Positions 17,051-24,677 of a stretch of DNA of 58,172 nucleotides are shown one piece after another; within the stretch, counting starts at the first letter, position 1, and each line of letters begins with the position of its first letter. The stretch covers positions 1 to 58,172 of the forward strand of contig PUND01000036.1 of assembly GCA_003551645.1 (NCBI GenBank), written 5' to 3'. Made by a program: the position numbers and the translations under genes. This DNA comes from Phycisphaerae bacterium. Lineage in GTDB: Bacteria > Planctomycetota > Phycisphaerae > SM23-33. The notes under the pieces are model-generated. The model was given only the letters and a program-made list of their open reading frames with translations. It was not told where the DNA came from and made no database searches.

Positions 17051-17246
17051 GCCAAAGCCGGTCACTCGTGGTGTTCGGGCCGGCATGCTATTCGCGGGGG
17101 CGGGCCGCCGGGCGTGGAGTTGCGGAATCCCGCGTTCGCCGGAGCACCGTTTTCGTTGCGCTGGGGCAAGACCGGCTGGGCGCGTCGGCGGTTGAATCGG
17201 TATATTATGGATGGGACGGACGGAAGGTGTCCACAGGAGCGATGCG

Positions 17247-19334
17247 ATGATTCGTTTTTTGTGCAGGAAGTGCGGTTCGGTCGTAAGCGCGCCCGACGAA
17301 GGCGCCGGCAGGAAGGGCCGATGCCCGCAGTGCGGCCAGTCGTCGGTCGTACCCGAAACCAGTGAGGAAATACCCGGCTACGCAAAAAGGGCCTCAGCCG
17401 GGCGGGGGCTTTGGGTCGTCGCGGCCGCGGGTGCGGCGGCCGTTCTGACTATCGCGGTTGTGTCGGTGGTGCTTATCGGGGGCTGGACCGGTTCGGGCCG
17501 TCTTCCGGAACCGACCGGCCGGTCAGATGAAACGCAGTTGGCCGAGCAGCCGTCCGAGACGGCAGAGCGGCCGGCGCCGGTGGACGACGGAGAACGGCTG
17601 GAAGTGGCCGACACCGAGCCGGCGCAAGAGCTTGCCGACGAACCGCCACAGGTGGCGCAGGAACCCACGACGGATACGCCGGAGCCGCAAGATGAGGATG
17701 CGGCTTCGCCTGTTGCTCGTGAACCCACTGGCAGGTGGGATCCCCAAAGCACGGCCGACGTCAGTGCGATGGTCTTCGGCAGCCACTCCGACAGCGAATC
17801 CGATCGCATAACCGACATGGTCGCCCTGCCGGATGGGTCTTTGCTTATTTGCGGGGTGATACATGGCTTGAACGACTGGGTCGAAGGCGTTCCGATGCGC
17901 CGGCCCGGCGCGGGTGGCGGCGGTGTCGGCCGGGACAGCCCGTTCGTGGCGAAAGTCGCCTATGACCTGTCGAAGCTGGAGTGGGTCTCGGTGATGGGCG
18001 CCGAGACTTTCAAGCCCAGCCGCATGGCCGTTGCGCCGGACGGGTCGATATACCTCGGCGGGGAAAAGGGCGACGAGATAAAATCGATAGCCCCGGACGA
18101 GGACTGGGACGGCAGGCATTCGGTAATCGCCAAGCTCTGCGAAGAAGGCAGGGAGTTGGAGTGGGTCCGCGCCGGCGGTGCCAACCAGACCGGCGTTACC
18201 GGACTGGACGTGGACGACAAGGGGCGGGTTTACTGGACCGCCGGCACGCGCGGCGCGCGGATGGCCGCATACCTCATTCGGCTCAATCCCGACGGGTCTT
18301 CCAGCGAATGGGACTACGAGGCCACTCGTCACTGGGCCGTGGACCTGCACCACAACGACGAGCAGCTCAACCAGGAAGGTGAGTTCTGGTGGTTCTACAA
18401 GCGCGGCTGGAACGAGGGCGAGCAGGACGGCTACTTCGACTACGACGGCGAGGACGGCTGGGCGCCGGTGCGGTTCTGGCTGCACGGCATACGCGAGGGT
18501 GGGCAGGTCATAGTGCTGCCCGACGGCGATATCATCGTCTCCGGGACGATGCAGTACGACTTCCAGGTCAGGGGCAAGAGGCGGTTTCCGGCCTTCGACC
18601 TGCTGCTGGCGCGCTACCGCTCCGACGGAAAGCTGCTGTGGTCCACCAACCTGTACATGCCCGGCGACAGCGTCCACACCCCCGACCAGAAGGCGCAGGA
18701 CCTGCACTACGACCCGAACACCGGCAACCTGTATGTGCTCGCCTGGCAGCACGGCTCCAACGTGTACCGGTTCAAGGGCGACCTTGTCGGCGACACCGGC
18801 AACTTGTCCATCTACTGGCTCGGTCGAGTTGATGTACAGACCGGCGACCTCCGCGACGGCTGGTACTTCCACAACATCAGGCCCGACTCAAACGGGCATT
18901 TCCAGGACGACGGGACGCCGACCGGCTGGCCGGCGTTGAGCGGCAACTACATCAGCCGGGTGAGGACCGACGACGAGGGAAGGGTGTATATCACCGGCAG
19001 GGGCGCGACGAAGACATGGACCTGCGAGAACACCCACCAGTCCTGGCCGGGCGATCAGTGGGGCCGGTACGGCTTCCTTTACGTCCTGACGCCCGAACTG
19101 GACCGGATACTCTACGCGACACTCATTCGAGGGACCGAGACCGACGACGATGGCGAGGTCATCGGCGGGTCCTCGTTCGATGGCCTTGCCGTCACGCCGT
19201 CTGGCGTTTACATCGGCGGCTGGACCGATGCGCCGTCGCTGAACGGTTTGCAGCGGTCCGCAATCACCTCGTTCCTCGGCGTGGATGTCGTCGGAAAAGC
19301 CGACTCGGCGCTTGTGCGGCTTAAGTGGGATTGA
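17247..19334 (+). CDS. Zinc-ribbon, transmembrane, exported beta-propeller-like protein
   Basis: A 695-residue protein of unknown function; the start is chosen at the ATG eight bases after AGGAG. Residues 1-40 form a cytoplasmic zinc ribbon (CRKCG ... GRKGRCPQCGQ), a module common in planctomycete proteins. One membrane helix (about 55-79) follows, then an acidic/Pro-rich linker (about 80-165). The rest is a series of repeats such as VALPDGSLLICG, VAPDGSIYLGG, VLPDGDIIVSG and VTPSGVYIGGWTD, the pattern of SBBP-type propeller blades. It probably lies outside the membrane. No enzymatic motif is visible. It stands alone upstream of glnA. Confidence 0.75.
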   Translation: MIRFLCRKCGSVVSAPDEGAGRKGRCPQCGQSSVVPETSEEIPGYAKRASAGRGLWVVAAAGAAAVLTIAVVSVVLIGGWTGSGRLPEPTGRSDETQLAEQPSETAERPAPVDDGERLEVADTEPAQELADEPPQVAQEPTTDTPEPQDEDAASPVAREPTGRWDPQSTADVSAMVFGSHSDSESDRITDMVALPDGSLLICGVIHGLNDWVEGVPMRRPGAGGGGVGRDSPFVAKVAYDLSKLEWVSVMGAETFKPSRMAVAPDGSIYLGGEKGDEIKSIAPDEDWDGRHSVIAKLCEEGRELEWVRAGGANQTGVTGLDVDDKGRVYWTAGTRGARMAAYLIRLNPDGSSSEWDYEATRHWAVDLHHNDEQLNQEGEFWWFYKRGWNEGEQDGYFDYDGEDGWAPVRFWLHGIREGGQVIVLPDGDIIVSGTMQYDFQVRGKRRFPAFDLLLARYRSDGKLLWSTNLYMPGDSVHTPDQKAQDLHYDPNTGNLYVLAWQHGSNVYRFKGDLVGDTGNLSIYWLGRVDVQTGDLRDGWYFHNIRPDSNGHFQDDGTPTGWPALSGNYISRVRTDDEGRVYITGRGATKTWTCENTHQSWPGDQWGRYGFLYVLTPELDRILYATLIRGTETDDDGEVIGGSSFDGLAVTPSGVYIGGWTDAPSLNGLQRSAITSFLGVDVVGKADSALVRLKWD

Positions 19335-19504
19335 CTGCACCGGCCGACGGACCGGCCGAGCCGCGCGGCGGGCTATGTCGGGATCGTCTCTGGCAATCGC
19401 TTTCGGGGACGTTTATCCGTCGCCGGCGTCCTGCAGGGCTTTGACAGCGGGGCAGGGCGGGGGTATTTTGCGGCGTCTGGAACGCCTACCGAAAGGAACT
19501 CCAA

Positions 19505-20842
19505 GTGGCCGAATTAAGAAAAGACGCCGAGTGGGTCCGAAAGCAGGTCAAGGACCTTGATGTCGCCTTCATCCGCCTGTGGTTCACGGATGTGCTGGGG
19601 TTTCTCAAGAGCTTCGCCGTCACGCCCGACGAGCTTGACACCGCCCTTGACGAGGGCATGGGCTTTGACGGTTCGAGCATCGAGGGCTTCGCCCGTATCG
19701 AAGAGTCGGACATGATAGCCCGGCCCGACCCGAGCACGTTCGCGATTCTGCCCTGGCGGCCTCAGGACGGGGCGGTTGCGCGGATGATCTGCGATGTGGT
19801 CCGCCCGGACGGGACGCCTTACGAGGGCGACCCCAGATACGCGCTGCGTCGGATGCTCAAGCGAGCCGCCGACAAGGGCTATACCTTATACGTCGGCCCG
19901 GAACTGGAGTACTTCTACTTCGCCGACGAAAGCCCCGCCTGCAGCGTGCTCGACAGCGGCGGTTACTTCGACCTGACGCCGCAGAACCTCGCCGTGGATA
20001 TGCGCCGCCAGACCGTGCAGACGCTCCAGTGCATGGGCATACAGGTCGAATACAGCCATCACGAGGTCGCCCCCAGCCAGCACGAAATAGACCTCCGCTA
20101 CTCCGAGGGACTGCGCGTGGCCGACAACGTGATGACCTATCGCCAGGCGGTAAAGGAAGTCGCCGCGCGAAACGGCGTTCACGCGACATTCATGCCCAAG
20201 CCGCTGTTCGGCGAGAACGGCTCCGGCATGCACACGCATCAGTCGCTTTTCGAGGGCGAGAAAAACGCCTTCTTCGACGCCTCCAACGAGTACCAGCTAT
20301 CGGATGTGGGTCGGGCGTATGTGGCCGGTCTGCTCGCGCACGCTCCGGAGTACTGCGCGGTCATTGCCCAGTGGGTCAACAGCTACAAGCGGCTTGTCCC
20401 CGGCTACGAGGCCCCCTGCTATATCTGCTGGGGCCGGCGGAATCGCTCGGCGATGGTCCGCGTGCCGATGTACAAGCCGGGCAAGGAGAAGGCCACCCGC
20501 GCCGAGCTGCGCAGCCCGGACCCGGCGGCCAATCCGTACCTGGCGTTCGCGGTGATGCTCGCGGCCGGTCTGAAGGGCATCGAGGAGGGCTACGAGCTGC
20601 CCGCCCCCGTCGAGCGGGACGTTTACGCACTGACCGAGACCGAGCGGCGGGAAATGGGCGTGGAGTCGCTGCCGCGCGACCTCGGCCACGCCATCGACGT
20701 CTGCGAGAAATCCGACCTGGTCCGCGACGCCCTCGGCGACCACATCTTCGAAAAGTTCATCGAGAACAAGAAGATCGAATGGGACCACTACCGAGTACAG
20801 GTCACCGGCTACGAGCTGGAAAAGTACCTGCCGGTGCTGTAA
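19505..20842 (+). CDS. glnA: Glutamine synthetase, type I (short, alpha-like form)
   Basis: A 445-residue ATP-dependent ammonia-assimilating enzyme, expected to form a dodecamer. The start is GTG with AAAGGA upstream. Visible: GFDGSSIEGF, the metal-binding ELEYF and EVAPSQHEID, NGSGMHTHQSLF, and the arginine-rich NRSAMVRVP region. The length lacks the 25-residue insertion and adenylylation loop of GSI-beta enzymes. Regulation by feedback rather than adenylylation is therefore likely. It lies alone, followed by a repeat region. Confidence 0.95.
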   Translation: MAELRKDAEWVRKQVKDLDVAFIRLWFTDVLGFLKSFAVTPDELDTALDEGMGFDGSSIEGFARIEESDMIARPDPSTFAILPWRPQDGAVARMICDVVRPDGTPYEGDPRYALRRMLKRAADKGYTLYVGPELEYFYFADESPACSVLDSGGYFDLTPQNLAVDMRRQTVQTLQCMGIQVEYSHHEVAPSQHEIDLRYSEGLRVADNVMTYRQAVKEVAARNGVHATFMPKPLFGENGSGMHTHQSLFEGEKNAFFDASNEYQLSDVGRAYVAGLLAHAPEYCAVIAQWVNSYKRLVPGYEAPCYICWGRRNRSAMVRVPMYKPGKEKATRAELRSPDPAANPYLAFAVMLAAGLKGIEEGYELPAPVERDVYALTETERREMGVESLPRDLGHAIDVCEKSDLVRDALGDHIFEKFIENKKIEWDHYRVQVTGYELEKYLPVL

Positions 20843-20849
20843 CGGCTCC

Positions 20850-20994
20850 ATTGCGGATTTCGGATTGAGGATTGCGGATTTGACGGATGGCGTGGCTTGC
20901 CCCCCGGCCCGCAACGCGGGGCGAGGGGCAACCGCGATTATATGACAAACGTGGTTGACATTTGTCTCGCTTCGCGCGGCAAACGTCAAACCAC
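20850..20994. repeat. Direct repeat and imperfect inverted repeat after glnA
   Basis: ATTGCGGATTT occurs at 20850-20860 and again 21 bases later at 20871-20881. An imperfect hairpin pairs GTGGTTGACATTTG (20951-20964) with CAAACGTCAAACCAC (20980-20994); CAAACGT recurs at 21008. It lies between convergent genes and may include terminator function, but no T run follows. Confidence 0.5.
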
Positions 20995-21055
20995 GGCACC
21001 CGAGGAGGCAAACGTCAGGTCACCGCGTCCGGCTTGTTGATGCCATGTCGGCGGT

Positions 21056-21928
21056 TCATGCGAACACGGCCGAGGCGTATCCGACGGTGGTATCGTCCGG
21101 CTCGTCGGGATACATGCTGTGGATGACCTCGTAGCTGTTTGTGTATTCCAGGACTATCCCCCGCGACGAGCCGAGAGACCGGCATGCGGCGATAGCCGCG
21201 GTCAGGGCGCCGGCGCCGCAGGCGTTGCCCCGCTCGGCCGCCTCGGACAGGACGCGTTCGGCGTCCATTACCTCTATCAGGTTCAGCATCCGCAGGTCGT
21301 TGTTCCGCGTCCACTCGACGCCCTGCATTCCCCGGCCGCCGGGGGAGGGGAAGTGCCCGCCGTGGTGCGTCAGGTCGGTGCTGCCGATTACGCGGGCCTG
21401 CGGGAAGTGCTCAGCGAGCACTCGGCCGACCGTCTCTCCGACGCCGATGGCGACGCCGCTTGGCGGGACCGCTATGGGCACAATCCTCGCCTCCGGCGCC
21501 AGGTGCTTTATCAACGGCACCTGCACCTCGATTGAATGCTCGTAGCCGTGGGCATCGGGGTTGGCCCAGAGGTCGGTGTCGGCTTCGAGTATCTTCCCGG
21601 CGACCTCCTCGTCTATCGGCACATCGCCCAGCGGCGTCCGCCAGGTGCCTTCGGAGTATACCTCGCCGGCGCGGACCACGCCCACGTGGTCGGCCCCGAA
21701 GAGCACGATAGTATCCAGAGGCCGGGCCTCGTGCAGGGCCTTTATGGTCTGGGCCGCGAGCCGGCCGGAATACATCCATCCGGCGTGGGGGACCACGCCG
21801 CCGTGGAGCGTCTCGGGCAGGTTGCTAGGTAAGTGTGTATCTTTAAAAAGTTTGCGCGCGTGGCGCTCGCAGTCGTCCGGCGAGCCATCGTAAAAGCTGC
21901 CGGCTCGGACAGGTTGGCGTACAGTCAT
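21056..21928 (-). CDS. AmmeMemoRadiSam system protein B (Memo-like)
   Basis: A 290-residue protein of the Memo/COG1355 family, related in fold to class III extradiol dioxygenases. The start is the ATG of MTVRQPVRAGSFYDG, preceded by GGAGGAG. Conserved pieces are GGVVPHAGWMYSG, LFGADHVGV, DEHSIEVQ-like YEHSIEVQVPLI, and STDLTHHG with the metal-binding histidines. In many genomes it lies beside AMMECR1 and a radical SAM gene; neither is visible here. The biochemical role in bacteria is not settled. Confidence 0.9.
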   Translation of the reverse strand: MTVRQPVRAGSFYDGSPDDCERHARKLFKDTHLPSNLPETLHGGVVPHAGWMYSGRLAAQTIKALHEARPLDTIVLFGADHVGVVRAGEVYSEGTWRTPLGDVPIDEEVAGKILEADTDLWANPDAHGYEHSIEVQVPLIKHLAPEARIVPIAVPPSGVAIGVGETVGRVLAEHFPQARVIGSTDLTHHGGHFPSPGGRGMQGVEWTRNNDLRMLNLIEVMDAERVLSEAAERGNACGAGALTAAIAACRSLGSSRGIVLEYTNSYEVIHSMYPDEPDDTTVGYASAVFA

Positions 21929-21966
21929 GCCGCTCCTCCGGCTTCGAAAAACCTTGGCTGGCGATG

Positions 21967-21996
21967 TTCGCTGCGTTACTATCATAACATTATATT
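21967..21996 (+). promoter_or_regulatory. Possible promoter for the 22016 gene cluster
   Basis: TTCGCT (21967-21972), an 18-base spacer and TATATT (21991-21996), 19 bases before an ATG, in an AT-rich patch between divergent genes. The -35 is weak. Confidence 0.35.
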
Positions 21997-22015
21997 CAGC
22001 CAGAGGCCGCAATAC

Positions 22016-22504
22016 ATGGACGAACAAGAAGACAAGCACAAACCAGCCGATGCATTGCGTGAAATGGCCGAGGGCCTTACCGACCAGACGGATGATGAAT
22101 CCCCGCCGGACGGTCAGGAACACGAAGCCGCCGACGCCGAACAGGATTTATGGCCCGAGCAGGACGACGCCGAAGACAGCGGATACGAGCTTGCTCCGCC
22201 CTACGAGGATGACGATATCCCCGAGGCGGTCCCTGCGTCGGCTTCCGTCAGTCGCCCCTCCGCCGGCCCGCGACGAGCGCCGTCCCACCATAAGCTGATG
22301 GTCCCGATGCTGCTGGGCGTGGCGGCTTTGCTGCTGTTGCTTAGTGGCCTGACAATATTGCGATTGCTGTTGGACGGAGGTGCGGCGGAAGGCCCGCTAC
22401 AGACCTATGGCTGGTGGCTTGTGCTGGTATCCTGCCCGGTGGCGGCGGTGCTGATTCTGGCCGCCTGGATTATGCATCGGGCCGGCGCCCGCCGCGGAGG
22501 GTAA
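22016..22504 (+). CDS. Small membrane protein with acidic N-terminal tail
   Basis: A 162-residue protein I do not recognise. Residues 1-75 are strongly acidic and low in hydrophobics (many Asp, Glu, Pro), followed by a basic patch SAGPRRAPSHHK. Two hydrophobic helices follow (about 92-115 and 129-152), ending with a basic tail RAGARRGG. Both ends would face the cytoplasm. It is the first gene of a three-gene cluster, two bases before the CDP-alcohol phosphatidyltransferase, so a link to phospholipid synthesis is possible but unproven. The start at 22016 lies 11 bases after the AGAGG-like sequence. Confidence 0.65.
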   Translation: MDEQEDKHKPADALREMAEGLTDQTDDESPPDGQEHEAADAEQDLWPEQDDAEDSGYELAPPYEDDDIPEAVPASASVSRPSAGPRRAPSHHKLMVPMLLGVAALLLLLSGLTILRLLLDGGAAEGPLQTYGWWLVLVSCPVAAVLILAAWIMHRAGARRGG

Positions 22505-22506
22505 AG

Positions 22507-23184
22507 GTGGGATACACCCGGCTTAAGGTCTGGTCCTGGCTGAACTGGCCAAACCGCATCAGCTTGCTGCGACTGCTGATGGTCGTTCCGTTTATCGTGC
22601 TCATCCGTCAGCACCAGCAGTGGCCGCACGCTCGATACGCCGCCTTGGGGATATTCGCGGCCATGGCGATCTCCGACATCGCCGACGGCCTCCTGGCCAG
22701 GCGACTGAACGCCCGGACACGGTTGGGCGCCATACTGGACCCGCTGGCCGACAAGGTGCTGGTAATCTGTGCCGTTGTGCTTCTTTCCCTGCCAAGCTCG
22801 GCCGTGAAGGTGGCGCCGATTGTCGACTGGGTGGTCGTGTTCGTGGTCGGCAAGGACCTGTGGGTGATCATCGGCTTCGTGGTGATATACCTGGTTACAG
22901 ACAAGTTCAGGATAAGGGCCACGCTGGCCGGGAAGATATGCACCTGGGGGCAGGCGATCATGATACTATTGGTGCTGTTGTCGCCGGAGCTGAACTGGCT
23001 GCACCCGCAGCTTGGCTCACTGACGGCATACTATTCCTTTTACGTGGTTGTGGCCCTGTGCATAGCCGCCGGTGCAAGCTACACCCGGATGGGACTTGGA
23101 TTCATACTGGAAGAGCAGAAACCGATGGACAACGACACCGGTGGCTCAGGTCAAGCCGAAAGCCGAGGCAATGGAACCGATTGA
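22507..23184 (+). CDS. CDP-alcohol phosphatidyltransferase (PgsA-like)
   Basis: A 225-residue membrane enzyme with about six helices that transfers a phosphatidyl group from CDP-diacylglycerol to an alcohol. The family motif DxxDGxxARx8GxxxDxxxD is complete ([10 protein letters not shown] ... [10 protein letters not shown]). Similarity and length suggest phosphatidylglycerophosphate synthase, but alcohol specificity cannot be fixed. I start at GTG 22507, which has GGAGG just upstream and two bases spacing from the previous stop. The 3' end overlaps ribBA by 14 bases. Confidence 0.85.
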   Translation: MGYTRLKVWSWLNWPNRISLLRLLMVVPFIVLIRQHQQWPHARYAALGIFAAMAISDIADGLLARRLNARTRLGAILDPLADKVLVICAVVLLSLPSSAVKVAPIVDWVVVFVVGKDLWVIIGFVVIYLVTDKFRIRATLAGKICTWGQAIMILLVLLSPELNWLHPQLGSLTAYYSFYVVVALCIAAGASYTRMGLGFILEEQKPMDNDTGGSGQAESRGNGTD

Positions 23185-24400
23185 GGATATTCTCGAGGAG
23201 CTTCGCCAGGGCCGGATGGTCGTGCTGGTTGACGATGAGTCGCGCGAGAACGAGGGCGACCTGGTCGTCGCGGCCGAGAAGTGTACGCCGGAGCACATAA
23301 ACTTCATGGCCAAGCACGCCCGCGGGCTGGTGTGCCTTCCGATGACCAACGACCGCGCCGATCAACTGGCTCTGTACCCTCAGACCCAGGACAATACATC
23401 GCGTTTCGGCACGGCGTTCACCGTCAGCATCGACGCATCCACCGGCGTGACCACCGGCATATCCGCCGCCGACCGTGCCAGGACCATCCGGGTTGCCTGC
23501 CGCGACGACGCCCGTCCGGGCGACCTGTCGCGCCCGGGGCACATAATGCCCCTGAGGGCGCGCGACGGCGGCTCGCTGGTCCGCGCCGGGCAGACCGAAG
23601 GCGCAGTGGACCTGTGCCGGCTGGCGGGGCTGAAGCCTATGGCCGTCATCTGCGAGATAATGAAGGACGACGGGACCATGGCCCGCCGCGACGACCTGGA
23701 GGTGTTCTGTCGCAAGCACGGCGTGAAGATGTGCTCGGTCGCGGACATCATCCGCCACCGCCTGCGCTCGGAACGGCTGATAGAGCGGGCCATCGAGGTC
23801 GAACTGCCGCTGGATATGGGCACGTTCCACATGATCGCCTACACGTCGGTGGTGGACCCGGAGCCGCATCTGGCACTTTGCATGGGCGATGTGGGCAAGC
23901 TCGACGAGCAGGGCCGGCCCGTCCCGCACGAGGAGCCGGCGCTGGTCCGCGTGCACAGCGAATGCCTCACCGGCGACGTGTTCGGTTCGCTGCGTTGCGA
24001 TTGCGGTTCGCAGCTCAGGACCGCCCTGGAGCGGATAGCCGAGGCCGGCGCCGGCGCCCTGGTGTACGTCCGGCAGGAGGGCAGGGGCATCGGCCTGGTC
24101 AACAAGCTTCGCGCCTACAAGCTCCAGATAGAGCAGGGCATGGACACCGTCGAGGCCAACGAGCACCTGGGCTTCGAGGCCGACAGGCGCGACTACGGCA
24201 TCGGCAACCAGATACTCCGCGACCTGGGACTGCGCAACCTTCGCGTGATGACCAACAACCCCCGGAAGATACACGGGCTGGAGGGGTTCGGTCTGCGAAT
24301 CGTCGAGCGCGTGCCGCTTCAGACCCCCGCACACGACGGAAACCGGGCATACCTGCGAACAAAAAAGGAAAAGCTCGGGCATATGTTCGAGGACCTTTAG
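23171..24400 (+). CDS. ribBA: Bifunctional DHBP synthase / GTP cyclohydrolase II, with Gln at a RibB histidine position
   Basis: A 409-residue fusion that starts riboflavin synthesis. Residues about 1-205 are Rib[25 protein letters not shown] and [12 protein letters not shown]. The motif normally GHTEAxVDL reads [10 protein letters not shown], so the histidine that in known RibB enzymes helps bind the catalytic metal is Gln (CAG, near 23590-23592). Residues about 206-409 are Rib[22 protein letters not shown] with the zinc cysteines, QEGRGIGL and NNPRKI. The RibA half looks intact. The DHBP synthase half could be impaired or a natural variant. It ends in TAG. Confidence 0.93.
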   Translation: MEPIEDILEELRQGRMVVLVDDESRENEGDLVVAAEKCTPEHINFMAKHARGLVCLPMTNDRADQLALYPQTQDNTSRFGTAFTVSIDASTGVTTGISAADRARTIRVACRDDARPGDLSRPGHIMPLRARDGGSLVRAGQTEGAVDLCRLAGLKPMAVICEIMKDDGTMARRDDLEVFCRKHGVKMCSVADIIRHRLRSERLIERAIEVELPLDMGTFHMIAYTSVVDPEPHLALCMGDVGKLDEQGRPVPHEEPALVRVHSECLTGDVFGSLRCDCGSQLRTALERIAEAGAGALVYVRQEGRGIGLVNKLRAYKLQIEQGMDTVEANEHLGFEADRRDYGIGNQILRDLGLRNLRVMTNNPRKIHGLEGFGLRIVERVPLQTPAHDGNRAYLRTKKEKLGHMFEDL

Positions 24401-24575
24401 AGGCGCGAGGTTTGAGAGCCAGAGAAGCCGGGCAGGCAGTCAACGCAGTTGATTCCGACGCAGATACGCCGAGCGACAAAGGGTTGGAAGAAGCAATTCT
24501 TCTGTACCTCCGGGTCTCTGTGTCGCATTAAGCGTCGCGCCGGGCGCGGCTGTCCGGGTTCGTAGCGATCGCGGC
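24401..24575. other. Intergenic region with a CTCTGTGTCGC-type repeat
   Basis: No gene. Around 24500-24525 the sequence CTCCGGGTCTCTGTGTCGC resembles elements near 49370-49390 and 53709-53776, a short dispersed repeat family in this window. Confidence 0.4.
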
Positions 24576-24677
24576 TCAGTCATTCTGTTTGCGCAGGTCG
24601 TAGCAGTAGATGCCGCCGGCGCCGCGGATGATGATGCGGCCGTTGGCCGCGGGGCGGGGCGGTTTCCCGCGCGGGCG
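24576..24677 (-). pseudogene. In-frame C-terminal tail of PQQ-propeller type after a second amber codon
   Basis: Directly behind the TAG at 24678-24680 the same frame stays open for 33 codons to a TGA. It reads PPRPAANGRIIIRGAGGIYC then YDLRKQND. That is the typical last blade of planctomycete PQQ-like propellers (RG.GG.YCYDLR). It is either a remnant of another gene or the natural end of the interrupted gene upstream, reached only by readthrough. Confidence 0.5.

Noticed and set aside
23102-24382. Long minus-strand frame of 426 codons opposite ribBA
   Set aside because: It is the antisense shadow of a strongly conserved RibBA protein; long antisense frames are common at this GC content.
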